The translations under genes and the position numbers were made by a program. Under the pieces are notes generated by a model. The model was not told the origin of the DNA and searched no databases. It was given only the letters and a program-made list of their open reading frames with translations. 64,000 bases of DNA from Phytophthora colocasiae (Eukaryota > Oomycota > Peronosporomycetes > Peronosporales > Peronosporaceae), in the NCBI GenBank assembly GCA_018806915.1, contig JAGKQI010000099.1, positions 124,001 to 188,000 of the forward strand, read 5' to 3'. Within the stretch, counting starts at the first letter, position 1; each line of letters opens with the position of its first letter. Below are positions 1 to 9,759 of the stretch, in pieces.

Positions 1-1950
1 TAGCTTTCTTCTTGTCCTTCGTCTTACCCAAGTACACCTCTACTCTGTACAATACAGAATACGATAAGCAGTTAGCAACTTACTCTGTACGATACTGAGC
101 ATAATAGAAAAGCAGGAAACAGCTTATTCTGTACAAGCCAGAATTGCCTATTCTGTGTGAATTTCAAAGCTCGCTCACCTTGAACAGTAACCCGTCTCAG
201 CGCAACACGTCATATAGCATTTCGTGCCGTACTTGTGCGGCTTATCTTTGTTGTAGACTCGAATCGGATTGAACTGGCTGCGGTTAGGAATTGTGCCTTC
301 ATCAAAGCTTACACGCGCACCCAAGCGATAACCGCGCCGAAACGTTTTCTCCAATGCTTGAAGAATTGGACGGACTTTCCACGCCTTGTCGTGTGAAGCC
401 GCCGCACCTGTTGAGTTACTTGCAAAATGAAGGTACCTTGTGATGATACGGAAGCGTTCACGTTTCATGTAGCGACTGAATGTTCCTCGGGGAACAGCTC
501 CATCCTCGCGAGTTGACCAATGCTTCTCTAACCCGTCCGTGTGACTGCAGAGTGTCCTCGCAGCCAGAAGGCCAATGACATGTAGAATCTCGTGCGGCTT
601 GATAGGCTTCACACGTTCCAGCTTGAGCTTAATTTCAGTAAGGGGCTGAACCGTCTTCGATGGGTCCTTCGCTTGTGCTTCGAGCTGCTTCATGCGTATC
701 TTCTCGGCTGCACCTGGAATGCACTCCTGGCGGTACGCGTCACTCTCGCTTGCAATGTGCACCCACAGCGCCTTTGGAAGGAAGTAAAAATACATTCCTA
801 GCGGTGACTTCGCGAATGCAGCTGCCGATTTCGTGACACCATACGACCCACTGTAGAGATCAGTGGCGCCACTCAACTGTAATTCATCTGCATCCCATAC
901 AATACAGAGTTAAATTATACCGCCAACACTATTCTGTATAAGACAGCTTTACCACTTCTGTGTTGGTCGAATATGCGCCACCGCAGACGTCTCATGGCAT
1001 CGTCGTCTTGTGCAAACGCGTCACTATCGTCTTCGAAATCGTCGTCAGACTCCACTTCGCTCTCGTACTCAACAGGAGCCACAGGCACACCCAACGCTTC
1101 GCCATTTTCATCAGCATCTTCGTCTTCATCATCTTCCTCACCGGCAGCACACAAATTTATATCGTCTGGGGCAACAGGGCCAAACAGGCGCTCCGACCGC
1201 AGTGCCTCCATGAAGTGGTCTGTGTCAAAGATGTCAATATCACCCTCACCACCTTCGTCACTCATCATCTCTTCGTCTTCATCTGGAACCTCAGTGATCT
1301 CGTTTGCCTGCGCAACATGTTCTGTACATTACCGATTAGCCAATTCTGTATCAACCGGAATACATTATTCTGTACCAAACGGAATAACAAATTCTGCGCC
1401 TTCTCACCTGACTGAGTTCTGATCCCCGCGGAAGCAGGCACAGCTTCCAGTGATGCCGATTCAGGGGGGGCTGGTACTAGCCGCCCTTGGTGCTGAGATG
1501 GTCTTATCGCGGCTTGCGACTGATCTACAGTGACTGGCTGTGTTGGGTTGACGACAGTAGATGAAGCAGCAACAGGTAGTTCGAGTTCTAGGAGTCCTGA
1601 GCGCATTGCAAACGCTACTAGCTCATTCTCTCCTAAACAGCACGTATACATTAGATCAGTGAGCTTCTAGACGGCACATAATAAAACGTACCAACGAAGT
1701 GGCTTTCGCCCCGTTTGGAAGCGTCAAGTCGTCCGGTTACTCCAGGTTTCACATACGTGAAGTCCACGCTCAGGTCCCTCGGCTTCCTCGCCTTCCACCC
1801 TGCCTTTGACAGCCTACGCCAGAGCGCCTTGAACATCTTCGCGTCGGGTACGTCCATCTTAGAGATGCTGTCTCGCAGGCGGGAAAATCTTGAATGGCTG
1901 AGGTCGAATTGGGGGGAGATTAGTTGCGAAACGTGAGCTCCAAATAGCAT
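1..1950 (-). CDS. piggyBac-like transposase, partial (3' end off-window), five exons
   Basis: Transposase of the DDE_Tnp_1_7 type, which would cut and paste the surrounding element at TTAA. My exon model (minus strand) is 1950-1692, 1632-1408, 1321-953, 887-179 and 44-<1; the phases agree across all joins, giving about 520 codons before the last exon. The first exon has a basic Trp/Lys-rich segment (around GWKARKPRDLSVDFTYV) typical of oomycete piggyBac proteins, then a Pro/Ser-rich linker, an acidic stretch, and the catalytic-domain start with HEILHVIGLLAAR, EDGAVPRGTFSRYM and RVSFDEGTIPN (a catalytic Asp in FDE). The exon at 44-1 reads VEVYLGK, matching RFEVYVGK of the second element. No stop or frameshift is seen in this model, so it may be functional. 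Confidence 0.75.
41..158. repeat. degenerate palindromic iterons inside transposase intron 4
   Basis: Four copies related to the terminal palindrome (TACTCTGTAC at 41 and 81, TATTCTGTAC at 125, TATTCTGTGT at 149) lie in the intron 45-178. The last two are exactly 24 bp apart. On the coding strand, the copy at 41-61 supplies the TACAG that ends the intron. Confidence 0.7.
1320..1400. repeat. 24-bp tandem iterons forming transposase intron 2
   Basis: TTCTG cores start at 1320, 1344, 1368 and 1392, an exact 24-bp period, within the intron 1322-1407. Each unit is a worn version of the palindrome at 2130-2150. The only acceptor that keeps the reading frame is the TACAG of the unit at 1320. Intron 3 (888-952) also contains two partial copies (about 897 and 930). 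Confidence 0.75.
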
Positions 1951-2129
1951 TATTCAGACCTCTACCGAGCTTATATCGTATTTTCTATACTGCTAAGGAA
2001 ATCCCCGTCTATCTTCCCAGCACAGATCGGGTATGATGAGCTTCCCCAAACCTCCATCTTACAAACCTTCATATGCGAAGAAAACTAGCGCTTCGAAGCT
2101 CTCAGAATATTTTTACTTGCAATAATACT

Positions 2130-2150
2130 TATTCTGTATAATACAGAATA
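2130..2150. repeat. perfect terminal palindrome of the first piggyBac element
   Basis: Arm TATTCTGTAT (2130-2139), central A, arm ATACAGAATA (2141-2150): a perfect 10-bp inverted repeat, 14 bp inside the TTAA. Position and symmetry suggest a transposase-binding site; that is inference. Confidence 0.8.
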
Positions 2151-2168
2151 CGGCGTTACATGTGTTAA

Positions 2169-2454
2169 GGGTCGAACAGCTCTTGTGAGTGCTGCTACAG
2201 AAGGGAATGCAGAAGTTGTTTCTGCACTTGTTGGAGGTGGAGCAAACATCAGCCACAGAGAGGAAAATGGCTTCACTGCGGTGGAGAAGGCTTGTTACAA
2301 TGGATTTCTCGATGTTGTGACTCTGTTAGTCGAAAACGGAGCTGCAGATGATGTTGACAGCCGTAAGATACTCGCCGCGGTCGCTCGTGCGAATGGACAC
2401 GATGAAGTAGCAGATTTATTGTCTCGACTGTCGGCAAACGCTCTGGGCGCCTGA
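2169..2454 (+). pseudogene. ankyrin-repeat protein, 3' remnant cut by piggyBac
   Basis: Directly after the TTAA the frame reads GRTALVSAATEGNAEVV, then GFTAVEKACYNGFLDVVTLL, two ankyrin repeats (G-x-TAL, A-x-x-G-x-x-x-VV), and a weaker third before the stop. There is no ATG at the start; the frame runs open into the transposon terminus, so the 5' part should lie beyond the element's left end, outside this window. Whether the host gene is still made (for example by splicing) cannot be judged. Confidence 0.65.
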
Positions 2455-2589
2455 GAAACGAAAAAAAAGCTAATAACTAGACCCCCATATTTCAAGCAGA
2501 ACTCCACCTTGTCGTGATTGACACCACTTGGACAGATTTTCTGTTATTAAAAAAAAGATCCGCAGAGGAAAGTTGACAAAACGAATTGA

Positions 2590-2722
2590 ACGCGGTCTCC
2601 GAGGGCGTTATACAAAGAATAGAACGCGCTACGCCCTCGTAATTGAACAGAATAGCGCAATCGAATAGACAACGCCCGGTAGTTGGTTGAAGAGGGCGTA
2701 TAATAGCAATAGTAGACCGCGT
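2590..2722. repeat. 133-bp inverted-repeat element (MITE-like)
   Basis: Ends are ACGCGGTCT (2590) and its complement AGACCGCGT (2722). Inside, GAGGGCGT and ACGCCCTC form further inverted repeats. No clear target duplication was seen, so this may be a small hairpin MITE or just a palindrome-rich spacer. Confidence 0.4.
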
Positions 2723-4071
2723 ACTATTCGGTATTCTACGTTAAGGTAAAAAATCAAATATGGGCCGAGATAAAAGATGCTCGGCATCTACTTATGCGTT
2801 GATAAAAAGTGAGACAGTTTCTGAAACTTCGCAAACCAGAGATTTTTTCTCGATTTTTTGTAGTAGCAGACCAATGAAATTAAGCTCATGCCCGTGGAGA
2901 AGAAAAAAATCGACTTAATCAGTTTACGGCCGAATTTAGTCTTGCTTTCAGTATTGAAAGCGCTGAGTGAGTGTCATTTTTGTGACCATTTGAGGTTTGG
3001 GTTATTCCACCCTCACCTTTTATATTTCCACTTGTGATCAAGTTTCGACGGAAATTAACTTACGGAGGACAAACAGTAAAAGTCAAGTGCCGAAGAAGCC
3101 GACAAAGCGTAAACGAGTCGCAGTTGGGGGGAGGCCAGGGTTCCGGAAAACCCCAAAAGTCAAGGATGCCTGGGGGGTTTGTTGTTGTCTGTGGGTGGGT
3201 GGTTTTTTTGGATAAATAAAACATATGGAATTTGGCCTGTTAGGTGCGATCTGACTCGATTAAGTTCGAATTTGAAAGGGATTTTTCGAATGCTAATTTC
3301 TTATATACCTGGAAAGTAAGTCCCTGGATATACTCGAACGCCTGCCAAGTGCGTTGCTTTGTGGTGCGTTGACCAGTGGACCGCCAGGAGGCCCTTATGT
3401 ACCGACGTACTGCGGGGTTTGCGTGCGAACGTTCACAATACTTTTGCCCGTCGCCCCCTTTGCAGAAACAAGGAAAATCGATAATGAACACTGAATGCAT
3501 CTTATTCCTGTTTTTAGTAGTGCATGTCTGTGGGTGACGACGAAGTGGTCACACCATCGCAGAGGCCTTCCAGCATGGCCACACCAGGGCCTACCAACCT
3601 GCAAACAAAAACCAAGTAGTTGTAAAGTGACCCCTTACGTGTAGGTCTCAACCCATTCAATAGTTAACTCAAGTTAAAAAAGAGTGACCGGAAGTTTGTC
3701 ACCCACGGATATGGTGGCCGGGTGGTTTCGAGGATTGCGGGTGGGTGGATTTTTTAAAAATCCCTAAAATGCCTGCCCCACAGCTGCTCGGGGTGGGTGG
3801 GCGGTATAAACGGTTTATTCCAAAGCGAAAAACCCACACTCAGAACCCTGGGGGAGGCTGTTTACCCATGAAGTGCTCCAGGAACTTGCTGAGGCTGGCA
3901 TCAAAAACCAAGTCGTCTAAGAAAGCTGTTACTACAACTGCAGGTAAAGGTGTAGAAGAGTACATGTAGCGCATATCACTTGTTCAGCTGTATTCTAAAC
4001 AACAAAATGTTAGTCGAGTGTCTTGCACAGTGAGGTTGAATAGATGCTTTACTTACCAAATCAGTGCGGAG
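2723..4071. other. gene-free, repeat-like stretch
   Basis: Apart from GT-rich runs near 3185 and 3735 and short open frames with no recognisable domain, I see nothing. The G-rich parts around 3125-3215 and 3715-3860 resemble each other loosely and may be remains of one repeat. Confidence 0.4.
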
Positions 4072-4180
4072 AATTAACGGGACTTGAACCCGCGACAACC
4101 CTGCTCCCATAATGGGCCCTCAATAAGCTCGCCGCCAACCAGGAAGGCGGCTGATCTGTCATCGCCTGGAGCCATGACAC
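4072..4180 (-). repeat. tRNA-like / SINE-like remnant
   Basis: On the minus strand, GGTTCAAGTCCCG near 4080-4092 matches the tRNA T-arm / pol III B box, preceded by a possible anticodon arm. I could not fold a full cloverleaf, so a SINE or tRNA pseudogene is more likely than a working tRNA. Confidence 0.3.
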
Positions 4181-4353
4181 CTCGCGCCAAATTTACAAAT
4201 TTAATTTTTGAAGGTATTCGTATTTAGTGTGTTTTAGCCAATAAAGTACTTGCTCTGTGAAAAACTTCACGTGATTGGCAGTTAAAATACGGCCCTAAAA
4301 TGGTTGATGGCCCTAAATTGATGATTTACCTTAGTCACAATTCCCGCTTTTTA

Positions 4354-5331
4354 GAGCATTCCCACCGGTTCCGACTAAACTGAAGCTATAACGCACTCGA
4401 ATCTTTCTGACAATATCACGCCTAAATTTAGTTGGTCGGGAAATCCGCACCGGTCAAGAGCATTTCAGGACAAGATCTCGCGGGAACCCAAGAAGAGGCT
4501 TGAGGTTGATGGAGAGCCATCTTTGCACGCTTTGCAGCTTTCACCCCTTGTGTAGGACGCGCATCATCCATGCTGCTACCGGGCTCTGCCGTCGACGTCA
4601 GGTCTGACAGATCATCATGATGCTCGGCTGCGTGATTGCGCTTCTTCGCAAGAGCTTTTTTCTTGCGGCTTTCACCTTTGTCAATCGACGCCTGGAACTT
4701 TGGGCATGTCGATAGGACGTCATAGCAGTCAATGTATGAGAAGTCGTGCTGATGACGCTCCTTGTACATTTTTAGGGCCTTTTTCATCATATCCCGCTCG
4801 GTCGTCCCTGACTCGCGCAGCTTTTCGACGGCATGCACACAGCCGACGTACTTTGCGATGGACTTTTGCATCTGACTGAAATGCGCCTGCAGACTAGTCC
4901 ACGCGCGAGGCTCCAGGGTTTCATTTGCAATAGCGTCAGAGATTTGCGACGAGCTCTCCATCACCTCCTTCACACGCTTCCAAAGCGTTTCTGCCGTCTG
5001 GTTGATCCCGACCGATGCATCCGTAGACACTTGAACATAAGCGCGAGACAACTCGACATCTTCCACTGCATGATAGTTCTTTCCCCGTGCCGTTTTCTCA
5101 CGAGCAGGCATGGGCACGTACAGCGAAGCTGGTGTCGACCCGAGTTGGCTCTGACTAGACGAAAGTTATTTGTGCGTCAGATTTGGCGGAAAGATCGCCA
5201 CACGAAAGTCGTTGATTAGATTTGGTTGATGTTTTGTCGAGCCGGTGCAACGCAAGAAAGCAATCGCGCAGTTATCTTTCAGTCAAATATAGCATTTAGT
5301 TGGAGTTTTGTTGCAACCGGTGGGAATGCTC
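4354..5331. mobile_element. PIF/Harbinger-like transposon, 978 bp, only an accessory gene
   Basis: Both ends begin GAGCATTCCCACCGGTT (left 4354, right in reverse complement ending 5331), with further similarity inside (CNACNAAACT). A 3-bp TTA flanks each side (4351-4353 and 5332-5334), the TSD expected for Harbinger elements. The single gene inside (4428-5117) has no DDE transposase, so movement would need a transposase from elsewhere. The right end is only about 60 bp upstream of the next gene's ATG (5393). Confidence 0.8.
4428..5117 (-). CDS. Myb/NAM-associated-like protein of the Harbinger-like element
   Basis: 229 aa. The N-terminal part (EDVELSRAYVQVSTDASVGINQTAETLWKRV region) looks like the SANT/Myb-like helix set seen in plant NAM-associated and Harbinger accessory proteins; a helical middle and a Lys-rich, Ala/Lys segment (about residues 150-170) follow. 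In PIF/Harbinger elements a Myb-like protein helps the transposase reach the nucleus and the ends; that role here is inferred from the family. Intact frame from ATG at 5117 to the stop. It could alternatively be a captured host gene. Confidence 0.6.
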   Translation of the reverse strand: MPMPAREKTARGKNYHAVEDVELSRAYVQVSTDASVGINQTAETLWKRVKEVMESSSQISDAIANETLEPRAWTSLQAHFSQMQKSIAKYVGCVHAVEKLRESGTTERDMMKKALKMYKERHQHDFSYIDCYDVLSTCPKFQASIDKGESRKKKALAKKRNHAAEHHDDLSDLTSTAEPGSSMDDARPTQGVKAAKRAKMALHQPQASSWVPARSCPEMLLTGADFPTN

Positions 5332-5392
5332 TTATAAAATGTGCTTTTTCGCTAAAATAGCACTTTTATAAAAAGCAGGACACTGCTTAAAG

Positions 5393-6280
5393 ATGGTAGC
5401 ACTACGTCGGGAGCTCAAGTTCGCGCTCATTGTGTCTTCGCAGCTGCTGCTCTTCGGGCTCTTCTTGCTCTATGCTCCTCTACACGACGGAGGTCTGCTA
5501 AGCGACCGACTGCCTTCCCCCAACGCCCTGCGTCGCTGCATCTCCAGTGCCCACCGAGACGCGCGATATGTCAAACCAGGAGTGTGTGTTACTGCAGACC
5601 AGCGACTCCACGCACTGGAAGACCTCGTTTACGCTCTTAAAGTGATGTTAGAGAACGCTAATGTTGTCTATTGGATCGACAGCGGCACCTTATTAGGGGT
5701 CTACAGGGCTCGACAGCTTGTGCCTTGGGACTACAACGCCGATATGGGGGTTACGATGACCGGACTGGAGTATCTACGCACGACGAATAAAGAGGAATTG
5801 GAGGTTCCTGAAGGTTATGAGCTGGTGGTGTTTAATAGCTCACTGTACGAGGCTGGAGATACTTCTGAAGCTGTCCCTGTGAGGTTCGTGGATACAAAAT
5901 TCGGCTTGTATGCCAATATTTTCGCGTTTAAGGAGTTTGAGGGGCTGTTCAAGGATGATGTTAGGCCTGCAGCTGCACCAGAAGTGGAGGAAGAAGTTGT
6001 GGGGAATGGAGTTGTCGTGGAGAAGCTGATAGGTCCAGAGCCGTCTGAGGCCTGGGAACGATGCATGCACTGTCCGGACATAGCTCAGGAGGAGGACAGT
6101 GAAGTGACAAGAGAGCCAAACGCGACGGTGATTAAACACTTTCGAGTACCAAGAGATTGGATCTTCCCGTTACGAGTGTGCAAGCTTGAGACCTTTGAGG
6201 TTATGTGCCCAGCTCAAATGGCTCCGTACTTGATGTACATTTTTGGAAACCGATTCCTCACACCAGAGTTATGGGAGTAA
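5393..6280 (+). CDS. LicD/fukutin-like nucleotidyltransferase-fold membrane protein
   Basis: 295 aa. A basic N-terminus is followed by one hydrophobic segment (about residues 11-27), giving a type II membrane protein likely in the Golgi or ER. The core has YWIDSGTLLGVYR at about 93-105 and VPWDYNADMGV at about 110-120, the signature of the LicD/fukutin family (GTLLG and the acidic D-x-D-like motif). Family members transfer phospho-sugars or phosphocholine to glycans. An insertion rich in Glu/Val separates it from a C-terminal FRVPRDWIFPLRVC block. Single exon, convergent with the next gene, whose stop lies 45 bp away. Substrate unknown. A Harbinger-like element ends about 60 bp upstream. Confidence 0.75.
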   Translation: MVALRRELKFALIVSSQLLLFGLFLLYAPLHDGGLLSDRLPSPNALRRCISSAHRDARYVKPGVCVTADQRLHALEDLVYALKVMLENANVVYWIDSGTLLGVYRARQLVPWDYNADMGVTMTGLEYLRTTNKEELEVPEGYELVVFNSSLYEAGDTSEAVPVRFVDTKFGLYANIFAFKEFEGLFKDDVRPAAAPEVEEEVVGNGVVVEKLIGPEPSEAWERCMHCPDIAQEEDSEVTREPNATVIKHFRVPRDWIFPLRVCKLETFEVMCPAQMAPYLMYIFGNRFLTPELWE

Positions 6281-6324
6281 GGTGGAATTGACTTCTTTTG
6301 TGGTGAATGGCACGCTTCATCTGG

Positions 6325-8379
6325 CTATAACTCGTCTCTCGGTGATGAGGAGACAAGTTGGGATCTTGAGTGATAAAGTTGCTTCCATGGAGACGTTCCA
6401 GCAGGATATGATGCGTGCTTTCGTTTACTTGTGTGTAGTGAATCAGTCTCGTGGGGTTTGTTCGTCTGAGTGTCAGATGTTTCGATGCTTTCGGCAGCTT
6501 TTACCAGTGGGGTCCACAATTCCCATGCTGCTTCTACCTCGTCCAAGTCCAAAAAGTTCTCCATTGAACCACTTGCCACTTCCTGCAGCAGGATATCATA
6601 TGCGGATGGTTCATCTCCGAGCTCCCATTCAGCTACTTCGATTCCGTGCTCTACTTGGCCCGCAGTGGCTTCAACGGGGACCAAGATACGGTTGTTGTCG
6701 GGATGTAAGTATTTCCAGCCCCCTGGGAGTTTAAATCGTGGCTGTAATTTCTCGATATCGCAAGACCATTCAATTCGGTGACTGTGGCGAGAATCGGCGT
6801 TGAGTTCTCGCTGGATAATCACCGTAAATGTACATGGCTGGACTTCTATGTTGGAATAGAGGCTGTCCTTGAAGGTGACAGTGATGGCCAGGAGTCGTTT
6901 TGCGGTGGCTTTGGCTGCAGCAAGGCGAAACGTGGTGTTTTCCCATGCGTCCAATGAAGATGTGAGCTCTACCCTTGCAGCTGTAGGTGTGAAGTGGTTG
7001 CTCTGGGCAAGGCGTTTGCCCACCTCTTCCTCGTAGTGAACCGCATACTCATCATACTGCGCGACGAAAAAAGATCCCTGGGTATGCTTGCGGGGATGTT
7101 TTAGACTTTTGGTGAAATGGAGTTGGCATTCATGGAGCTCTCGAGCAAACTCATGGGGTGGAATTGATGTAGAGAAGATGGATGGCTCAAATGATGGCGT
7201 CACAGCGACGTTTAGAAGCAGTTGAAGGTGATTCACCATGATGTCGCGAATGATACCAGCGCTAGGACAAGAACAGAGTCAATTTCCCCATGCCAAGAAT
7301 ATTGATACCGCTGTGAGTACCTGTCAAAATAATGTACACGATTTTCCAGCGTCGATGTTTCGGTCATTTCGATCTGCGTACGCAGTCAGTCAGTAAGGAT
7401 TTAGCAAGAATTTTAGACAATGGCACGCACATGGATATCTCGTATGTGTTGTGAGTTCCAAATGGGGTGCAGTGCAGCGGCGTTAATGTGGAAATAGTTA
7501 CGAAGGGCATGAACCACAGGTTTGCCAGCGTAATGATCCATAACGTAGAGCTCGTCACTCTACCAAACCCAAATGTCGTTGAAAGCCTTGTCATAGCGCT
7601 ATCTTCTAAGACGGCCACGTACCTTGTACATCTCTCGAAGACGCATTGCTAACTCGTGTGCAGTCTGGAGATCACGACCGAAAGGTTTCTCCACTACAAC
7701 CCGCAGGAATGGATCGACAGACCCCATTTCTTTCTGCAGAGGTCGTAAATGCCGATGGATCATTTCACAACTCTACATTGTCAAAATATCAGCACAAGTC
7801 TTAGAAAATTACCTTCAAACCATTGCGTGTTCTGATTACCTGAAGGAAGAACTGTGGCGGGATGGCGAGATACACTAGCCGCCCCTCTTCCGTCTTGTCG
7901 TTCGACTCTGTTAATCTCCTCCCCAAATCTCGGTAATGATTCTTTGTTCGTAATGGAGCATACTCAACGTTGGGCTTGAATTCCGTCTCAAGGAACTCAA
8001 GACATTTGATCTGCACAGTCGAAGTCTCATTTCCTATATCTCCACACACGCGCTCTGCAAACACCTTATCGAAAAACGTCTCGATCCAAGCCGATCCACG
8101 CTCCAGAGTATCAGAAGCCCCCGCATAGAAGCGGTAGGTTCGCTTATAGGTCGATTGCCCTTTTAATGCCAAACGGAACAGTGCAACCCATAGATATTTC
8201 GCTGCCAAGTCCCCCGTGGCGCCCGCTACGATGACATTCACCACGTTAATATTGGTGGAAGTCTTTTTGGGTGATTGGTGTATTGCTGCGGCATATTGAA
8301 GATGTACAGCAGTCCCGAAGACAGCAACGAAAGCGAACGCTATGGGCAGTAAGCGCATGCCGAATGTGATGCTTATCAA
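6325..8379 (-). CDS. ER-lumenal glucose/hexose-6-phosphate dehydrogenase
   Basis: Oxidises glucose-6-phosphate to the lactone, making NADPH. Exon model (minus): 8379-7813, 7772-7623, 7559-7431, 7373-7321, 7261-6325; sum 1836 nt, in frame, 611 aa. Exon 1 starts with a signal peptide (hydrophobic LLPIAFAFVAVFG) and has the nucleotide-binding motif GATGDLAAKYLW. Exon 2 has RVVVEKPFGRD, exon 3 MDHYAGKPVVHALR, exon 5 GIIRDIMVNHLQ and the C-terminal DEVEAAW. The protein ends PRDEL, an RDEL-type ER retrieval signal. No 6-phosphogluconolactonase domain, unlike animal H6PD. The 40-nt first intron is short, so that join is the least certain. Confidence 0.85.
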
Positions 8380-8414
8380 AAATTAACGATACAATTGAAA
8401 TATCATATTCGAAA

Positions 8415-8842
8415 TTAATTTGAATTTTGCACTAAGATCTGGACTCCATCCTGCATCTTGCTGAGCTTACCCGTTCCTAAGACCACTAATACTGTCTCTG
8501 CATCGTCATGCTCTTCTCCAACAACCCACACGTTTAGTCCTGGAATCTCTGCAAAGTGCTCTCTCCAGAATTATGGTGGTGACGTGGTTGAAATTCAATG
8601 CGGATGTCACCAATTTTACACAACTGTTGTTTAACGTTATGATTGGCTGAGGGTGCAGTACAGTTATCGCTGGGAAGTTGTGCCAGCATTGGCACCGCAT
8701 GTAGCAATGCTTGGTAATTTTGCAGCAAAAAATCTGCTTCTGTCCCAGCTACCAATAATGAACTGACGCTTCTTTCTCGTGGTTCATAATGCAACAAAAT
8801 CTCTACTCGCGCCATCAGCGGGGCACATCCACATTCCCGCAA
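8415..8842 (-). CDS. small protein of unknown function, two exons
   Basis: I do not recognise it. The model joins 8842-8611 and 8548-8415 across a GT-AG intron of 62 nt (acceptor TTTGCAG), giving 121 aa. It begins MRECGCAPLMARVEILLHYE, and the second exon reads IPGLNVWVVGEEHDDAETV then VLGTGKLSKMQ. Without splicing, a 102-aa frame stops at 8534, but the well-formed downstream frame favours the spliced form. The stop is only 36 bp upstream of the dehydrogenase ATG on the same strand, so the two genes are tightly packed. No signal peptide or membrane segment. Confidence 0.5.
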
Positions 8843-9098
8843 TGAAATGTGGAGGTGGTGCTCAAGCCGCCAGCATATGACAACAACTTGTCCATGTCAC
8901 CACGCAATACACCTCTTACTCTAGGAAAATCCCTCATTCACGTCGAATCCCATGTATAAAACACCATAAAAGGCTCTAAACTAATGTATGTTACACCACA
9001 TCATAGTCACGAGTCTTTTCACCCGAGGTCCTCCCATTTCATCACTTCTGCACGACCAGCTACGCACGAACCCTCGGAATCAGCTTGCACACTCCATA

Positions 9099-9542
9099 AT
9101 GGCCGAGACTACTGCCACCGAGACGCCCGCCCCGCCCGCTTCCGTGAAGGAATTCACGCTGGAAGATGTGGCTCCTCACAATACGGCGGAGGACTGCTGG
9201 ATGGTCATCCGTGACGAGGGCATCCGCAAGGTGTATGACGTCACGGCCTTCCTGGATGACCACCCGGGTGGTCCGGAAATCATGGTGGACGTTGCTGGAC
9301 AGGACGCCACTGACGAGTTCGAGGACATCGGTCACTCGAATGACGCGCGTGCGCAACTCAGGCAGTACGAGATCGGCAAGATCAAGGGCGACGTCAAGCA
9401 GGAGAAGGTCGCGAAGGCTGCTGCTGTGGGCGGCAAGGCCTCGGCTAGTGGACGACAGGACATCAGCGGTCAGAACGGCCCTCTGTACGCCGTACTGGCG
9501 GCTATGGTGGCCTTCGCTGCTCTCTACTTCAAGTACCAGTAA
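9099..9542 (+). CDS. cytochrome b5, tail-anchored
   Basis: 147 aa. Cytochrome b5 heme domain at about residues 18-92: the axial-His motif [10 protein letters not shown] at about 54 and the second His in DIGHSNDA at about 78. A charged Ala/Lys linker precedes a C-terminal hydrophobic anchor ([16 protein letters not shown]), as in ER-bound b5, which passes electrons to desaturases and P450s. I took the ATG at 9099 (MAETTATE) as start because the open frame upstream has no b5 similarity. Single exon. Confidence 0.93.
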   Translation: MAETTATETPAPPASVKEFTLEDVAPHNTAEDCWMVIRDEGIRKVYDVTAFLDDHPGGPEIMVDVAGQDATDEFEDIGHSNDARAQLRQYEIGKIKGDVKQEKVAKAAAVGGKASASGRQDISGQNGPLYAVLAAMVAFAALYFKYQ

Positions 9543-9759
9543 GCGGCAGGGCTGTTGCGAGATGCAAGACGGCCCATGGATGTGTGGCTGACAGGTAGTG
9601 TCGAACGTCTCGTGGCTGGAATAAACTAACGTTACATATAAGGAACTTTTTGGCTTCGGATGACTGGTTGAAGGAACTGACAGTCAAGTTCAATACGTGG
9701 AGCTACTGGCACACAGGTTATATTATCCTTTAGGCCTGTAGTTCTGCATCACAAGAAAT

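Larger units (their letters stand above)
1..2164 (-). mobile_element. piggyBac-type DNA transposon, left end outside the window
   Basis: The element carries a minus-strand piggyBac-like transposase and ends on the right at a TTAA (2165-2168), the target site of this superfamily. The terminal bases next to the TTAA, read inward, are CACATGTAACGCCG, followed after 14 bp by a palindrome (2130-2150). The same order of parts (TTAA, about 14 bp starting CAC, palindrome centred on TATAATA) occurs at the fully bounded element at 47908-51288. The left terminus and second TTAA are not in the window, so the length is unknown. It interrupts an ankyrin-repeat coding sequence. Confidence 0.8.

Noticed and set aside
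973..1422. Plus-strand Ser-rich frame
   Set aside because: Antisense of the acidic stretch of the piggyBac transposase; crosses the intron.
4072..4180. Functional tRNA gene
   Set aside because: Only the T-arm side is convincing; no acceptor stem or D-arm could be paired.
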